Notes under the pieces: generated by a model
The model's input: the letters and a program-made list of their open reading frames with translations, nothing else
Database searches by the model: none
What the model was told of the DNA's origin: nothing
Program-made: the position numbers and the translations under genes
Assembly (NCBI RefSeq): GCF_030864355.1
Contig: NC_083397.1
Coordinates: 310,001 to 374,000, forward strand
Direction: 5' to 3'
Source of the DNA: Cutaneotrichosporon cavernicola
Taxonomy: Eukaryota; Basidiomycota; Tremellomycetes; Trichosporonales; Trichosporonaceae
Length of the DNA stretch: 64,000 nt
Shown here: positions 51,998 to 64,000 of the stretch, piece by piece
How positions within the stretch are numbered: position 1 is the first letter of the stretch
Layout of the letters: each line of letters starts with the position of its first letter

Positions 51998-54892
51998 TTA
52001 GCGTGAGCCGCGCGGGCGAGGCTGCGTAAGGTCGATGTGCTCGACCCCGTCGTCGTCCTCAGAGACGACAAAGTAGGGGAGCCTCGGCGACCGAGGCTCG
52101 GAAACGCTGGTGGCCTTCTTGGCCGGCTGGCTTTTCCGTGCCCGCGCGACAGTCATCAAGTCAAGACGGGTTTGGGTAGGTGTGTGCGTAATGGCTGTCG
52201 TGGGGATGGAAGGGGTGCAGTGGGGTGATACACGGCGTACCGACGTCGTGAGGGTGCGTACTGGTACAGTGACAGTGGGCTGACGCGCATCAGTGCGTGT
52301 GTGTCTGGCTGGCGGTGATATATTTGCCGCGCATGCCCCTGCCTCCGTCGTCGCTACTCGTCCTCGCCCAGCCTTAGTCCCGCGCTTCACGGGGCTGTCT
52401 GGCGCCGCGGTTGGAACCCTGTTGGCCGCTCTGGAAGTGCGCATTGGTTGCGGCGTTTGCTCGTCCTCGTCAGAAGACACGCAGATTGGGTCAGCTGCGG
52501 AGCCCAGCATGTTGCAGACTGAGCGCGGGGCGCGAGGCGCAGTGACGCGCTTCTTCCGGGGCGAGCGCCGAGTTGGTAGTGGTGTGGCCACTGGGGATCC
52601 TGGACACGGGCTTGTATCCCGCGACAATGAGCTCCTGGAGGAAGCGATCTGTGAACGCATGGAGCGGCCGCGCTTGCTCGGCGACACAGGCGGTGACGGA
52701 AGGGACAGTTCAGCCGGAACCGGAATAGGCGAAGAGGGAGGGAGGCTAAGCGGCGAGGACTGCGCTGCGGTCAAGTCACTCGATGAGCGCATGCTGCGCG
52801 GCGAGCAAGACGGAGCCGGCGTGAGATGTGAGCTACTGGCAGTGGCACTGGCACGGCGGCGACGAGAGAAAGTCCCGCCTGCCGTAACTTGCTCCACCTG
52901 GCGCACAGTCAATTGCGTCGCGGGAGCGCTGGCGAAGAAGTCCTCGAACGCGCCGGCATCGACAGCCTTTGTAGCCGCCTTCTTCCTCCCCTTACCGGCT
53001 GAGCTGACTGCAGCTTTCTTCTTCGGCGCAGCCTTCTTTACAGTCTTGGCGGCCTCCTGCTCATCATACTTGGTGATGAGGTGTGGCCACGCCGCGCGAA
53101 CTAGGTAGTCTGCAATCCAGATGCGCACCTCGTCCTTGATAGCAGTGTCTGCTGGTGCCGCAGCCTCCCCAACAAGCCCCAGCGTAACACGTTCCTCTGG
53201 CGAAAGGGTCGATGGGTCCGCGCGGTGGCCGTCCATCGCCTCGCGGCAGCGGTCCATGTAACATTTTGGCTGGTATTCGAGGCGGTACTCGGTGAGGCCA
53301 GAGCACATGGGCGACGGGCGTGTGGAGTGGATTTTCACCAGGTGCCGAGTGCCCGTCGTCGAGATGCTCTTTCGCCCCTGGGAAGTAGTTATCGAGCTCT
53401 GAGTAAAATAGGACGTGATGCGTTCTGGCGACTCCCCTGGCCGGCAGGTTGGTCGTCTGCGTGTCTCCGTTGATGCGCGTGACATACTCCGCGCCTCAGA
53501 CACAATCTCCGCACCGAAAAGGTTAACCGTGTCACCTGCAAACTTCTTGCACACGATCTCGCGCGTGCCCCACTCAAAGTACCGCTCACAGGCGCGAGCC
53601 ATTCCCTCCAGGTCCCCACGGCCAATGTTCCTAGCCTTACCTCGAGATGACGACACCTCGCCCTTCCCAAAGCCTGGCCAGCCCAGTCCTGGATCGTCAG
53701 AGGGACTGATAGCAGGGTTAAGGTAGCAGTCGAGAGGGAAGGTTTGGAAGAGGTCGGCGTCGGTGAGGTCCTCGGCCAGCTTCTTCATACGCCGTCCAAT
53801 GTGACCAGAGCTGTTGGTCGACAGCTCGTTAAGAATGTCGTCGTGCACCTGCGCGATTTTGCGATCAAATCTGGATCGCTCCTTGGTGTAGAGCTTCAAG
53901 AAATCGGCGTGGCCGGCCTTGGCGAGGCCGAATGAGATCTTGGGACCTAGTGTCAGCTGCTTCGAGAAGACGCCTTTAGCTCACCCATACGCCCAACGCC
54001 CTCGGGGACGTAGTCTCCTCCTCCAAGAAGAGCAACAAGCACCATCGCCCGCTGGCAGTCGTCCGCGTTCTTGAGTGCAGACTCGTCCCGCGTCCACTCC
54101 GCGACAATGTCGCTGATGCGGTACATCTCGTAATGTCGCTGGTCGGACCTGGACGACGTGTTCTGCGTCGAGGAAGCCTGGGCTCCGGACAACGTAGGCG
54201 AGTTGCTGCGGTTAGTTGGAGTATGTATGATACAGCTCACTTGCGCAGAAGGCATGTCGCGCCAAACAGCAACGCGTCGACGTCATCAGACAACACAGCA
54301 TCGATCTTGCCTTGGCGGTTCATGAGTGCGAGCTCGGCCTCAGCTTCCCCAGGTGCCTGCTGTCAGTTGATGCCAGGATTGACGCAACTGGCACACACAT
54401 TCCACCACTCGAGGCCACACACGTCGAGCAGGTCTTTGAACTGCCGCGAGTAGCCGTCGTTGACGCCAAAGCTGCGCATAACGCGATGCCCACGCTTCAT
54501 CGACGGCTTCTTCGGTCCATCTGCGTGTGTTAGTACACGATTACGAGCTGTCACAGGTGTCTCGAAACTCACCAAACACAAACACCGGCAGGACGGGGTG
54601 CTGCAGCAACGCAGCGATCTTGTAGAAGATGGTGCGGAGGAAGGCGTTGGCACCATTGCGGTTCGTCTGCGCATGGAAGATCCAGATACTGGTATCAGCT
54701 CGCACAGCAGTATACTCAACTCACGAAGCATCGACCCCGATGGTGAGAGCGCGCAGGCCGTTCTTGTTGGCGAGGAAGGCGTCGCGGCTCAGGGCGTGCA
54801 GACTGGTACGGACCGCTGCGGGGCGAACGAGCTGTGCGTGTTAGCACCTCAGTAATCATCAAACCCACATCCCACAATCCCGGGACGCCCAT
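51998..54892 (-). CDS. YEN1: Holliday-junction resolvase GEN1/Yen1 (XPG/FEN family)
   Basis: Seven exons (54892-54869, 54831-54725, 54688-54573, 54520-54399, 54356-54241, 54205-53985, 53946-51998), 884 aa. It begins MGVPGLWDLVRP with GVDASIWIFHA (XPG-N), then APGEAEAELALMN and DAVLSDDVDALLFGA (XPG-I with the metal-binding acids), followed by VALLGGGDYVPEGVGRMG, the H2TH entry. A very long basic, Ser/Pro-rich C-terminal region (>450 aa) with repeated RRSPRKK-type motifs follows, suited to CDK control of nuclear entry. It cuts four-way junctions symmetrically late in the cell cycle. Convergent with the previous gene, 52 bp apart. Confidence 0.88.
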
Positions 54893-55124
54893 CTCTGTTG
54901 ATGCCGCTGATGCTGATGATGGTGTCTTTGATGCCGTCACAAGACTCCAAGATGAGATGAGATGACAGTTATTTGTTTGTTTGTCCCTGCCCAGTTAACT
55001 GGACTTTCCGCCGATCATCCACGTGGACGTCACGTGATACCTCCACTTGAAGTCTGAGATTTTGGCTTGTGCGCTACTTGTCCCATCTGTGGATAGATTC
55101 ATAACATCCCCAACAACCAGGACC

Positions 55125-56489
55125 ATGTCGTCGCAGGACACCAAGAAGTCGAAGAAGAGGAAATCGATGGCGGCCGAGGGCAAAGTCGGCGACGTGGCCA
55201 TCGAGATCGCCGACTCGCTGGGTGCGGGACCAGCCTTTGGTGAGTCGCCCCAACCCTGTAGACTGATTGACTGACACGCAGTCAACTTCCCCACAATCAA
55301 GCCGAACAAGAAGGTGCCGTTCACAATCTACTCTCGCGACTCGGCACCAACTACTTCGGACATTACGAAGCAGCGCAGCCTGATAGCGGGCGAGACCGAG
55401 GACGTCGAGTTCTTCTCGACCAACCGTGACCGGCAGGTCAGCGGGGAGGGCAGCGACTGCCAGTACCTCGCGGCGGTGTATGATCCCGAGACGAACAAGC
55501 TCCACGTCACCAACACTCCTCTGTATCTTCTCGCGCATAGGGTTAAGCGGTTACGCGACCTCGGACCGAGCGGCACCGCCAGCTTGGACACTCAGTGGAA
55601 GGCGAAGCGTAACGACCTCGGCGAGGTGTTTGGTACACGCAAGGCCAAGACCCAAATCAAGGCTGAGGAGCGTAACAAGGTCGATGTTAAGGCCATGTCG
55701 GGTGTGCGCGCCGACCTCATCTCGAGTATTGCGGCCAAGGAGGCCACCGACGAGACTCCCGCCCCACCAGAGGTCATCCCCGTGCCCAACCTCACCACGT
55801 CCGTCGTGGCTGACGTGTACCCCCGAGAGGCGATCGTGCCGGACGGAGAGTGGAGCGCTCTCAACGTCACGGACATTGTCAAGGCCAAGGACGACAAGGA
55901 GCGCGTCGCCTGCCTGCCGTACCGCCGCTCCCGGTGGATCGAGAACAAGCTGCGCGTGGCCATCGAGGGACCACCCAGCGTGCGCAAGCAGAACCTGTGA
56001 GCTGACAAAGACCAAGGACAAGGAGCTGACACCAGGCGCTACCTTTTCTATCTTTCATGTCTCATGTCATTTTTCAACTTTGCGCACTCTCTGCACCGGA
56101 CATCGAACGCCGACTTGCCGTCCAAGCTCCAAGGCATTCCCCCACAAGTGCTGCAGGGGCTGCTGACGCGCTTTTCCGAGCCCGATGGAAAGAAGTACAA
56201 GGTGACGGAGAGGAGCCGGCAGAAGCTCCTCATGTGGATCTGCGTGTGTTACCTCGCCGCGGACGGGTGGACGGTCGATGTCGGCCGCGTCGCCAAGGAC
56301 CTCAACATGCCGCCAACCAAGGTCGGCGAGTTCTACAAGTCGCTCGGGTGCACTGTCGAGCTGCCTAGCCCGGCCGAGCGCGAGAAGATGGGGATCACTC
56401 TCAGCCAGGCGCAGGAGCGCCGCAGAGCTACCCTCAAGGCGCCGGTCAAGTACCCCAAGACGAAGCGCCGCGGCCCAGCCAAGCACTAG
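55125..56489 (+). CDS. RPA49: RNA polymerase I subunit A49
   Basis: Three exons (55125-55239, 55282-55996, 56036-56489), 427 aa. A Lys-rich start (KKSKKRKS), an N-terminal dimerisation beta-barrel (FPTIKPNKKVPFTIYSRD, then LIAGETEDVEFFSTN) that pairs with A34.5, the central linker, and a C-terminal tandem winged-helix domain (SKLQGIPPQVLQGLLTRFSE, MWICVCYLAADGWTVDVGRV, DLNMPPTKVGEFYKSLGC). The splice at 55996/56036 restores KQNLRYLFYLSCLMSFFNFA; without it the frame ends at once. It promotes Pol I elongation on rDNA. Divergent with YEN1, 232 bp. Confidence 0.9.
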
Positions 56490-56611
56490 ATTATGCTATG
56501 CATGACTACTACTAATGCTGGACAGTGATTTACAGACACAAACGACAAGGTATATTGTGAGGGTGGGGGTACGCTAATACTGGTGGCTTATGCCTTATGA
56601 TATGCTGAAGC

Positions 56612-57429
56612 TTATGCCTCGATGAAGCGGTCGTATGGCTTGCTCTTGCTCATGCTGCGGGTGACGCGGGTTGCGCAGATCACGCCGGGTGGTGGTGACC
56701 CCGTCGTCGGCGAGGGGAGGGTACGTGGTACTGAGGGCGGTGTGTCGAGCTGCACCGCCTGCAATCCTCTCTCGGCGGCCTGTATCCGGTCCTCATCCTG
56801 AGGTCGTCGCAACCGCGTCAACCGCGTCCTTGCGATCAGCCGGAGACAGTCGGCATTGCTGAGATCCCACGACCCGCGCCTGTCTTTTCTAACGACACGC
56901 ATCCCAAACCCGCGCTCAATGAACTTGAGCACGTGTGGCGGCAGCTCGACGCTCTCGATCGTGTGTGGACTATGCGGCTTCCCAGGCGTATGCGAGGCGG
57001 TGCCCACCATCCACCCAGTAACCTGTGGCATTCGTGCCGACTGGGAGTTGGAATGGGAGTGCGTAAAGCTCGCAGTGGGTGGTCCCGGGGGCTCACTAGC
57101 CCGACGTGGAGGAAACGCTGGAGGGGCGGAGCGCTTGATGCCCCCCATCGTGCGGGGAAACTGCGGGTCGGGAGTCGGGGACGGTGACGGGGACGGCATC
57201 CAGGCGTTGGCTGGGGTCAGCTATATCAGATATCAACTCAGCATACCTATTGGGGGGAAGTAGGCTGGGAATGGAGGCTCTGGATAGCTGGCGTCAGCTT
57301 TATACTCTTGCAGATGGCGATGAGGGACATTGTCTGGGCGAAGAAGCATGTGACAATGGTGGCTATCTCGGTGTCGTCGAGAAACGCGTGTTGTCTGTCT
57401 TTCCGCCTCTGCCGGTGGCATGGATGCAT
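56612..57429 (-). CDS. Hypothetical proline-rich protein
   Basis: Best hand model: exons 57429-57306, 57279-57247 and 57210-56612, 251 aa. The first intron would be only 26 bp but has donor GTATAA, branch GCTGAC and a CAG end. Exon 1 contains FLDDTEIATIVTCFFAQTMS with a hydrophobic IAICK end; exon 3 has a PSPSPSPTP linker and a C-terminal domain LPPHVLKFIERGFGMRVVRK with many Arg residues (ARTRLTRLRRPQDEDR). No family recognised. The start and first intron are uncertain; the last exon is the best supported. Convergent with RPA49, 122 bp. Confidence 0.45.
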
Positions 57430-58752
57430 TGAGGGCAGCAGAAAGGGATAGGTGGAAGAGGGATGAGGTGAGGCGGATCGCGCGAGCTCTTAGGGCTAAC
57501 GAGAGCCCGTGCCCAAGTGACATCCTTTGTGCTATTGTGCGAGACGCTAGAGAGCGACGCAGCGAGCAACCGTCTCGCGCGCCAGAACCCTCCACGCTCC
57601 CCAGCTCTCCAGCTCCCCAGCTTCCCAGCTCCCAAACGTCCTTCTTCGAACCCCGCGCGGAAGCGCCACGTACGTCCACATATACTCACAATGGGATCGT
57701 GTGTGCGTGTGCGTGTGCGTGTGCGTGCGTGTGTGAGTGTGTCTGAGCCTTGACCTTGGCCTTGGGTGAGCAAAGGTTGCGGACCTGCTTACCTGCATGA
57801 TACAGTGTGTACGAGGTCGATCGCTCCACTTGCTTGTGTGCTTGTGTGTGGCGCGAGGAGGAGCTGGGGTTGCTCCATCACGTCTGCCAATTGTATCCTT
57901 GTTCTTATATCATCACACACAACATCGACTAACCACACAAGATACAAGATACAATACGCGCCACTGCACGGCCACGATCCAATTACCAAGGTTCAGCTCA
58001 TCTGCAACACAGGTGACCTGAATGACAGCTGGGAGGGCGTTTTGAGGGGGAGAGACAAAAGGCGGCAAAATGGGACAGCGTCACAGGTGCCCACCAGCTG
58101 TGCCTGCGGGGTGTGCTCGGTGCTCCACCACAGTGTTGGCTGTGTTTGTTTCGAGCAACAGTGCATGGGAGGAAGAGAAAGAGGAAAGGGGAGCGGGGGA
58201 GGCTGATTTCCTGAACGGCATGGCGGACAATGGTGGCAGGAGAGGACAAAAGCGCTACAAATCTACCCCGCCAAATCAGTCAAAACTTGGATGCCTGTCC
58301 GTGCCCCCGTTTTCCTCATTTGCCCTGTTGACCTTTTGGGCTCTCACCTGACCCAGGACAATGACAATGTAACCTCTGAAGCCGATGAACAAGTACAATG
58401 TATAAGTCGCGTACTCGACAGCTCGAGATTTGGGCTAGTAGCCACCATTTCATTGTGGTCAGTCACCGCCCTGATCGTCGTCCCTCTGCCTTTCCCTTTC
58501 CCCACGTCTTCAACTTGTCAACACCAAATGACCATTCTCTGTTTTTATCGTCATCACGTTTGTATTTGTTCGCTATACAAGGCCACAGCTCCATGGGCCA
58601 GGGTGTCTCTGTCTCTCGGCTCTTTCGTGTCCATCACTACGACTGCCTTGATCTCGTCTCATTCGCATTCGACCAACTAGTCCGCGGCCCAGCCACACTC
58701 TGCGGTGTCAAACACAGCCACTGATATGCGGTTGTGCTCGCTCAGCCTACTC
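57430..58752. other. gene-free stretch
   Basis: About 1.3 kb. A GT/GC microsatellite lies at 57699-57743; otherwise no supported gene. It may hold extra 5' exons of the hypothetical gene at 56612. Confidence 0.5.
57699..57743. repeat. GT(G)C microsatellite
   Basis: Imperfect GTGTGC/GTGCGT repeat of about 45 bp in an intergenic region. Confidence 0.9.
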
Positions 58753-59975
58753 CTACTCCGGCTTGCGATAGTTGACAGTCGCGCTAGCCTGTGCGCTTGG
58801 GAACATGAGGATTTGGGCGATTTGGACATGCTCGGGCCGGCTCGCAACCCACACAATCTCCTCGGCCACGTCCTCACCCGTCAGCGGCGTTAGGCCCTTG
58901 TACTCGTCATGAGCGCGTTCCTTGTCGCCCCGGTAGCGTACGACGCTGAACTCGGTCTCCACCATGCCGGGCATGATTTCGGCAACCCGGATGTTGGTGT
59001 TGACGAGCTCGCGCATAAGTGTGGCGCTGAAGGCGTGGACAGCGTGCTTGGTTGCACAATAGATACTGCCGCCGACATACGATTCAATGCCGGCCACGGA
59101 GCCGAGGTTGACGATGAACTGGGCTGGGTCAGCGTGCACACCAGGGAGCTAGCTAGACAACTACTTACTCCAGTGTTGCGCTTCTTAAAGTCGCGCACCA
59201 TGACCTGAGTGAGGTGGAATAGGCCGATCACGTTAGTCTGGAACATGACGTCGATGTCCTCGGCCGAAATGTCTGCTGTTAGCACCATCATCTCTCTGCT
59301 CGTCGAGACTCACCGCCAATTTGCTCGCGACCGCGCACAAGGCCGGCATTGTTGACGAGGCTGGCGTCAGAGGTGTCAGATGGTGCGGCGGCCTCTATCA
59401 GGGCTCTGAGACTCTGGCCCTCCGTCAACTTCTTCACCTTGGAGGCTCGGTGTCTCCTCGGTGTACCGGCGTGCCCTCAACTCAACACTCACACATCCAC
59501 CGGCAGCCCGTCCGTCTTGTCCAGGATCCCGTCAATCGCCTTGCTATCCGTCATGTCCATCTCGAACGCGACGACCTTGGCATTCCTGAACCCGAAAGCC
59601 TCATGCGCGTCCTTGCACTTCTTTTTGACCTCGTCCAGGAGCGCCTGCCGACGCGCGAGGATGACAACGTTGGCGCCGGCGCGCGCGAACAGCTCGGCGG
59701 TCGCCGCGCCGATACCAGAGGACGCGCCGGTGATGAGAGCTGGGTTAGCTTCTGCTCTGCATCACAGCTGAAGGTGCGAGGCCAGAGAGCCAGAGGAACG
59801 CGGATAGGCCTGCCTGCCCAGCAAGAGCGCCTATACCCACCCTCCTCCACTTCCCGCGGCAGCACTCGTACTCACCAGTCTTGCCGATCAGGCGTGAGGA
59901 TGAGAATACACTCAGGTCATGGGTGTACCTCACTGCCTTTGAGAGGATTCGGTTGGTGCGTCGTGCAAAGAACAT
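58753..59975 (-). CDS. SDR dehydrogenase, YMR226C/serine-3-dehydrogenase type, possible mitochondrial form
   Basis: Five exons (59975-59876, 59739-59493, 59360-59314, 59272-59169, 59118-58753), 287 aa. TGASSGIG cofactor motif, VLVNNAGLVRGREQIGDIS, MFQTNVIGLFHLTQVMV, NLGSVAGIESYVGGSIYCAT (Ser and the Tyr of YxxxK), IMPGMVETEFSVVRYRGD and FPSAQASATV, all hallmarks of the YMR226C clade, NADP-dependent enzymes acting on 3-hydroxy acids and small aldehydes/ketones. The first 30 residues (MFFARRTNRILSKAVRY...) are Arg-rich without acidic residues until D20, unlike typical cytosolic members, and may target mitochondria. Only 171 bp from the divergent coronin fusion gene. Confidence 0.88.
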
Positions 59976-60146
59976 TGTGACAAGTTGAAAGAGCTCAAGA
60001 GAAAGATCCCACCTACAGTTCTCTGTCGTCATACAACTTCTCACTCGGACCAACTATACCCCGCAACCAGAGCTCGGCCCACCCATCCTCGTCATCAACA
60101 AAACGCCTTCATCCTAACATCTTTGCAACTCTTCCTCCAACTCGAC

Positions 60147-63100
60147 ATGGCCCCACGCACCTTTGGGGCGACAAAGTTCCGCAATGCGGTGCCTGCCATT
60201 CCGACCCGCGACGAGTGGTACCGCACCCACCTTCCCCCCGCCTCATCTGCACCTCCCAACACTTCCACCTACTCGGGCCTCGTCAAGACCACGCGCAATG
60301 TCGTAATCACCCTCGCGCCGAACGGCGATGCCAGCGTGCGGCCTTACTCTGCTATTGGAGAGCACGAGGGCGAGGTATGGACAGGCAAGATTGGGCCAGT
60401 TGCGGACTGGGACGTCTCGCGCCTCGAGGACGCGGGGATGCTCGTCGCGGGCAACGATGGGACTGTGAGTTGACTAGGAACTAGGGGGTACGACTGATGA
60501 CAGGCGACGTATTACTCTATCACTGATAAACTCGAGGCACGACACAGCTTCGGCCTTGATGGAAAGGCCAGCTGCGTCCGCCTGCATCCCACCACACCCG
60601 GCCTCGCGCTCGCATCTACCAACGTCGTCGCGATCTACGATGTCGCCGCCTCAACCGCAGCCATTACGCTCAACGCCCCGGCGCCCCTCTGGAGCGCATC
60701 CTGGTCTCCTGATGGCCGCCTTGTCGGCGGCGTGAGCAAGAAAGGACTCGCGTACGTCTGGGACGTACGCTCTGGCTCAGCCCCCACCCAAACCCGCGAC
60801 CTCAGCTCTCTCCTGCAGGCGCTCAAACCCGTCCACACGGCGTATGTCGGCAACGAACTATTCGTTACCTCATTCTCCCGCTCCCGTACCCGCCAGTACT
60901 CGCTCCTCAACGCTGACCTCTCGACGGCTTTCACCGCCGCCGTCGATACGTCGCAGGGACCCCTGGTTCCCGTCGTCGACGAGGAGCGGCGTATTGTCTA
61001 CGTCTCGGGCCGTGGAGATATGACGCTGCGTCAGATCGAGCTCTCCGGTCCACAGGGGTATCAGGAGATGCCGCATCATCTTCCGGCCCCGCTTACGGCC
61101 GGCGGCGCGGCGGCCGCGCACTGGTCCACCTTGCCCGTGATGGAGGCACAGATCGCCACGCTACTCCTCTCCACCACGGATAAGGACGGAGACACTATCT
61201 TGCCTCTCGGAATCAAGGTACCTCGCCGCCAGCTCATCGACTACCATGCCGACCTGTTCCCTGATGTCGCTGGGAGCGTACCGGAGCAGGATGCAGCCCA
61301 GTGGCTGGCGGGCGGCGACAAGGCGCCAATTCACGCTAGCGTCGACCCCGAGCGGCGCGCGGCTTGGGAGAAGACCGTGGAGGAGGGCAAGGCTAAATGG
61401 GCGGCGGCGGCGGCGGCGGCGGCTGTAGCTGTGGCACCAGCTGCGACACCTACCCAGACATCTGCGCCGGCTCCAGAGCCCGCTGCGGCGCCTCGCGCCC
61501 CGTCTCCAGCCAAGCCCCCCGTCCTCGCTGTCGCCGCCCCCGCTCCTACTGCGCGCCCTGTTTCCCCACCCAAATCCACCCAAGCCGCGAAACACACCAG
61601 CCCCCAGCCCGGCCTGCCACCCCTCAAAGGCGACGAGGACTATACTTCGACGTCGTACAAGGTGCGCCTCATTGGCGACAAGCTCGCCGCGCTCCACAAG
61701 AGCCACACCGGCACTGGACCGCTCATGGTCGGCCTACAGGGTCCGCAGGGATGCGGTAAGACGACACTGTGCGACGCCCTCGTGGTGGCGCTGGAGGGCA
61801 AGGGCTTGAGCGTGGCAGTGCTCTCGCTCGATGGTGAGCTCAACTTTGGAGGTAGCTGACGCAGACCTGTACCGTACCCATGAGGGGCTGAAGAAGCTGG
61901 CGGCCGAACACCCTAACAACGCGCTGCTCGCGGGCCGCGGGCCACCGGGAACCCATGATGTCGAGTTGGCAACCCGCGTACTGAAGGAGGTACAGGACAT
62001 CAATCCACGTGGCCACATCGAGATGCCTGTCTTCGACAAGTCGCTTTGTGGCGGACAAGGTGACCGCTCAGCCCAGATGGTCGGCGTCGACGGGCCGCTG
62101 GACATCTTTGTCCTCGAAGGCTGGAGCTTCGGCTTCGGTGCCCTCTCCTCTTCTGCTCTAGATGCCCGCCTGGCCGCCAAGGACGGCAAGTACTTCCCGA
62201 AGTACGGGGCCTCTGAGCTCAGGGAGCTCAACGACTATCTCCGCGCATTCGGAGAGGCCGTGTATCCCTTCTTCGAGGCGGTCGTGCAGATCGAGCCGGA
62301 CAGCTACGAGCACGTCTTCCGGTGGCGCCTTCAGCAGGAACACGAGATGAAGGCTAAGAAGGGGGAGGGGATGAGCGATGAGGCGGTGCATGCGTTCGTG
62401 GAGCGGTATATGCCTAGCTATGAGCTGTGGGCTGGCGGCGTGCTGGATTCGAACTCGCCGTGGGCTGGTAAAGTGCTGCGCCTTCGGTACGGGAAGGATA
62501 GGGAGGTGACTGGAGTGGAGGAGCCAAAGCCCGTGCAGAAGGACAAGCCCACGCCCACCGCCAGTGCTCCGATGCCCGCGCCCGTCGCGAGGACGGCCGC
62601 GTCCCTTGCCGTAGCCGCCTCTTCACCGACCGCGTCGGCGTACGCGACGGCCCAGTCGAGCCCGAAACCGCCCTCCCCCGCACCCCAGAAGGCTCCCTCT
62701 GCTGCTCCCAAGACGGCCTCCTCTCCTCCCAAGGCGCCGTCTCCCAAGCCTGTACCAGCCGCCAAGTCCGCCTCTCCCCCTGCCCCTGCCATCCAAGCAG
62801 CCGCGCACAAGCCATACAACCCCGGTTGGTCGCGCAAGTACCTGGCCGGCAAAACCCCCCTCATCCCGACCTACGACCAGATCCCCACCCTCGCCACACT
62901 GCACCAGGACAGTCAGATCCTGCGCATCTCCCAAAACCTCGCCTTCTTCCCGGTCCAGGGTCCCGGTGGACGCCTCCTCGTCCACCCGCTGTCCAAGAAG
63001 GGCCGCCTTCCCGTTGGTGGTGTGGGCTTCGTCACAGGCGGTGTGGCGCTGGCAGACTTCGCCGCGGACCCATTCAGTGACCGCGTAGTCTGTGCTGGCG

Positions 63101-64000
63101 AAGACGGCGTCCTGCGGACGTGGGACCTCCCCTCTGATGGGGTTGAGGGTGCGGGGCCCGAGCCAACCCTTGTTAGGGGGGTTGGGGTGGAGAGAATCGC
63201 CCACGTCGCGTTCCATCCGACTGCACGCGACCTCTTAATTGTCGCAAGTAACGAGCATGGATCTTCGCACCTGCGTTTCTTCGATCTCTCCTCGGGTAAG
63301 GAGGACAAGGTCGTTTCCCTCCCAGCGCCGGTGACGGGCTTCGCCGTCTCGGATTGCGGACAGCGCGTCGCCCTGCCCACCAAGGACGGGCGGATTCTGG
63401 TATGGGACCGCGACGGCAAGTTTGTCGAAGGCAAGGCGCACGATTCTCCACGGGCAGCCCAGGTCGCCTGGGCTGGTGATCACCTCGTATCTCTCGGTTT
63501 TGGGCGCGGATCCATTCGCCAACTACATGTCTACTCTGTCGGTGGGAAAGTGGAGCGCATCGCCGCGCTCTCGCTTGACGTCTCGCCCTCCGTACTATTC
63601 CCCGTGTATGATGCCGACACGAACATTCTCTTCGCATGGGGCAAGGGACAGCAGAACATCCTCGCTTTCCTCATCAACCCTCTTGGCGAGGTGATCGACA
63701 AACTCCCCTCCTTTACGGCCGGCTCTCCTCAACTGGGAGTGGCCTTCTTCCCCAAATCGTCGCTAGACATAACCAAAGTCGAAGTGGCAAAATGTCTGCG
63801 CCTGACCTCTCGTTCAGTCGAGCAAGTGACATTCTCTGTGCCCCGCAACAGGCCCCAATTCTTCCAGGACGACATTTACGTTCCCACCCGCGATACCAAG
63901 CCCACCATTTCTGCGGCTGAGTGGCTGGCAGGTACTCCGGGTCTGCCAAAGTACATTAGCCTGCGTCCGGGGGGAATGGAGCTGCTGTCTGAAGCGCCGG
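60147..64000 (+). CDS. Coronin-7/POD1-like two-propeller protein with internal D-glycerate-3-kinase-like domain (3' end outside window)
   Basis: Exons 60147-60464, 60504-61833 and 61865 to the window edge, at least 1,261 aa in one frame. Residues 1-40 (TFGATKFRNAVPAIPTRDEW) and ~40-400 form a coronin-type WD propeller (LWSASWSPDGRLVGGVSKKG, then YVWDVRSG). After an Ala/Pro linker, residues ~500-760 are a P-loop kinase: GLQGPQGCGKTTLC, LSLDDLYRTHEGL, LLAGRGPPGTHDVEL, FDKSLCGGQGDRS, FVLEGWSFGF, WRLQQEHEMKAKKGEGMSDE and ERYMPSYELW, all matching yeast Tda10 and glycerate kinases. A second Pro/Ala linker is followed by propeller 2 (WSRKYLAGKTPLIPTYDQ) and the coronin ending (VTFSVPRNRPQFFQDDIYVP, EWLAG). 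The frame is open through every domain boundary. Probably actin/Golgi-related, with an added metabolic kinase. Confidence 0.85.

Overview
The window is nuclear DNA of a basidiomycete yeast, most probably a tremellomycete close to Trichosporon, Cutaneotrichosporon or Vanrija. This placement is inferred from gene architecture, not from a marker gene. Genes are GC-rich and compact. Nearly all are split by introns of about 30-50 bp with GTGAGT-type donors and a CTGAC or CTAAC branch site a few bases before the AG. Exon models below were built by hand and each was checked for frame. Gene identities rest on recognised family motifs, since no search could be run.

Layout. (1) 1-6,000: the last exon of a DPM2-like gene, an MFS drug/polyamine-type exporter, and an 11-exon paralogue of cytosolic glutamyl-tRNA synthetase that has lost both ATP-binding signatures. 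(2) 7,100-21,400: an accessory island holding about fourteen very small cysteine-rich, metallothionein-like loci, all on the plus strand. Some are intact and some are broken by frameshifts, stops or a 20-bp duplication. The island is interrupted by an apparently intact 1.74-kb Tc1/mariner element. (3) 21,600-32,000: an intron-bearing tRNA-Met, an APH-type pseudokinase, an alpha/beta hydrolase, a site-2 protease, an intron-bearing tRNA-Arg, the Pin1/Ess1 prolyl isomerase and a small DUF4536-like mitochondrial protein. (4) 33,000-64,000: dense housekeeping genes, namely an amino-acid transporter, a KduD-like SDR, UTP15, an RTA1-like membrane protein, MDM10, NAA40, an ORC6-like protein, a His/Gln-rich coiled-coil protein, the mitochondrial ferredoxin YAH1, a CreC/WDR20 WD40 protein, HIS5, a GGQ mitochondrial release-factor-like protein, a GEN1/YEN1 nuclease, RPA49, a hypothetical gene, a YMR226C-type SDR, and a coronin-7/POD1-like protein with a D-glycerate-3-kinase (TDA10-like) domain between its two propellers. 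That last gene runs off the right edge.

Most housekeeping genes lie in divergent pairs sharing a short promoter or in tightly spaced convergent pairs. The part most likely to be undescribed is the cysteine-rich island. It contains at least three structural types: an 11-residue CxxCxxxCxC repeat family, a type with a Cys head and an acidic tail, and a three-exon 30-50 aa metallothionein type. The coronin-kinase fusion and the catalytically dead GluRS paralogue are the best single-gene curiosities.
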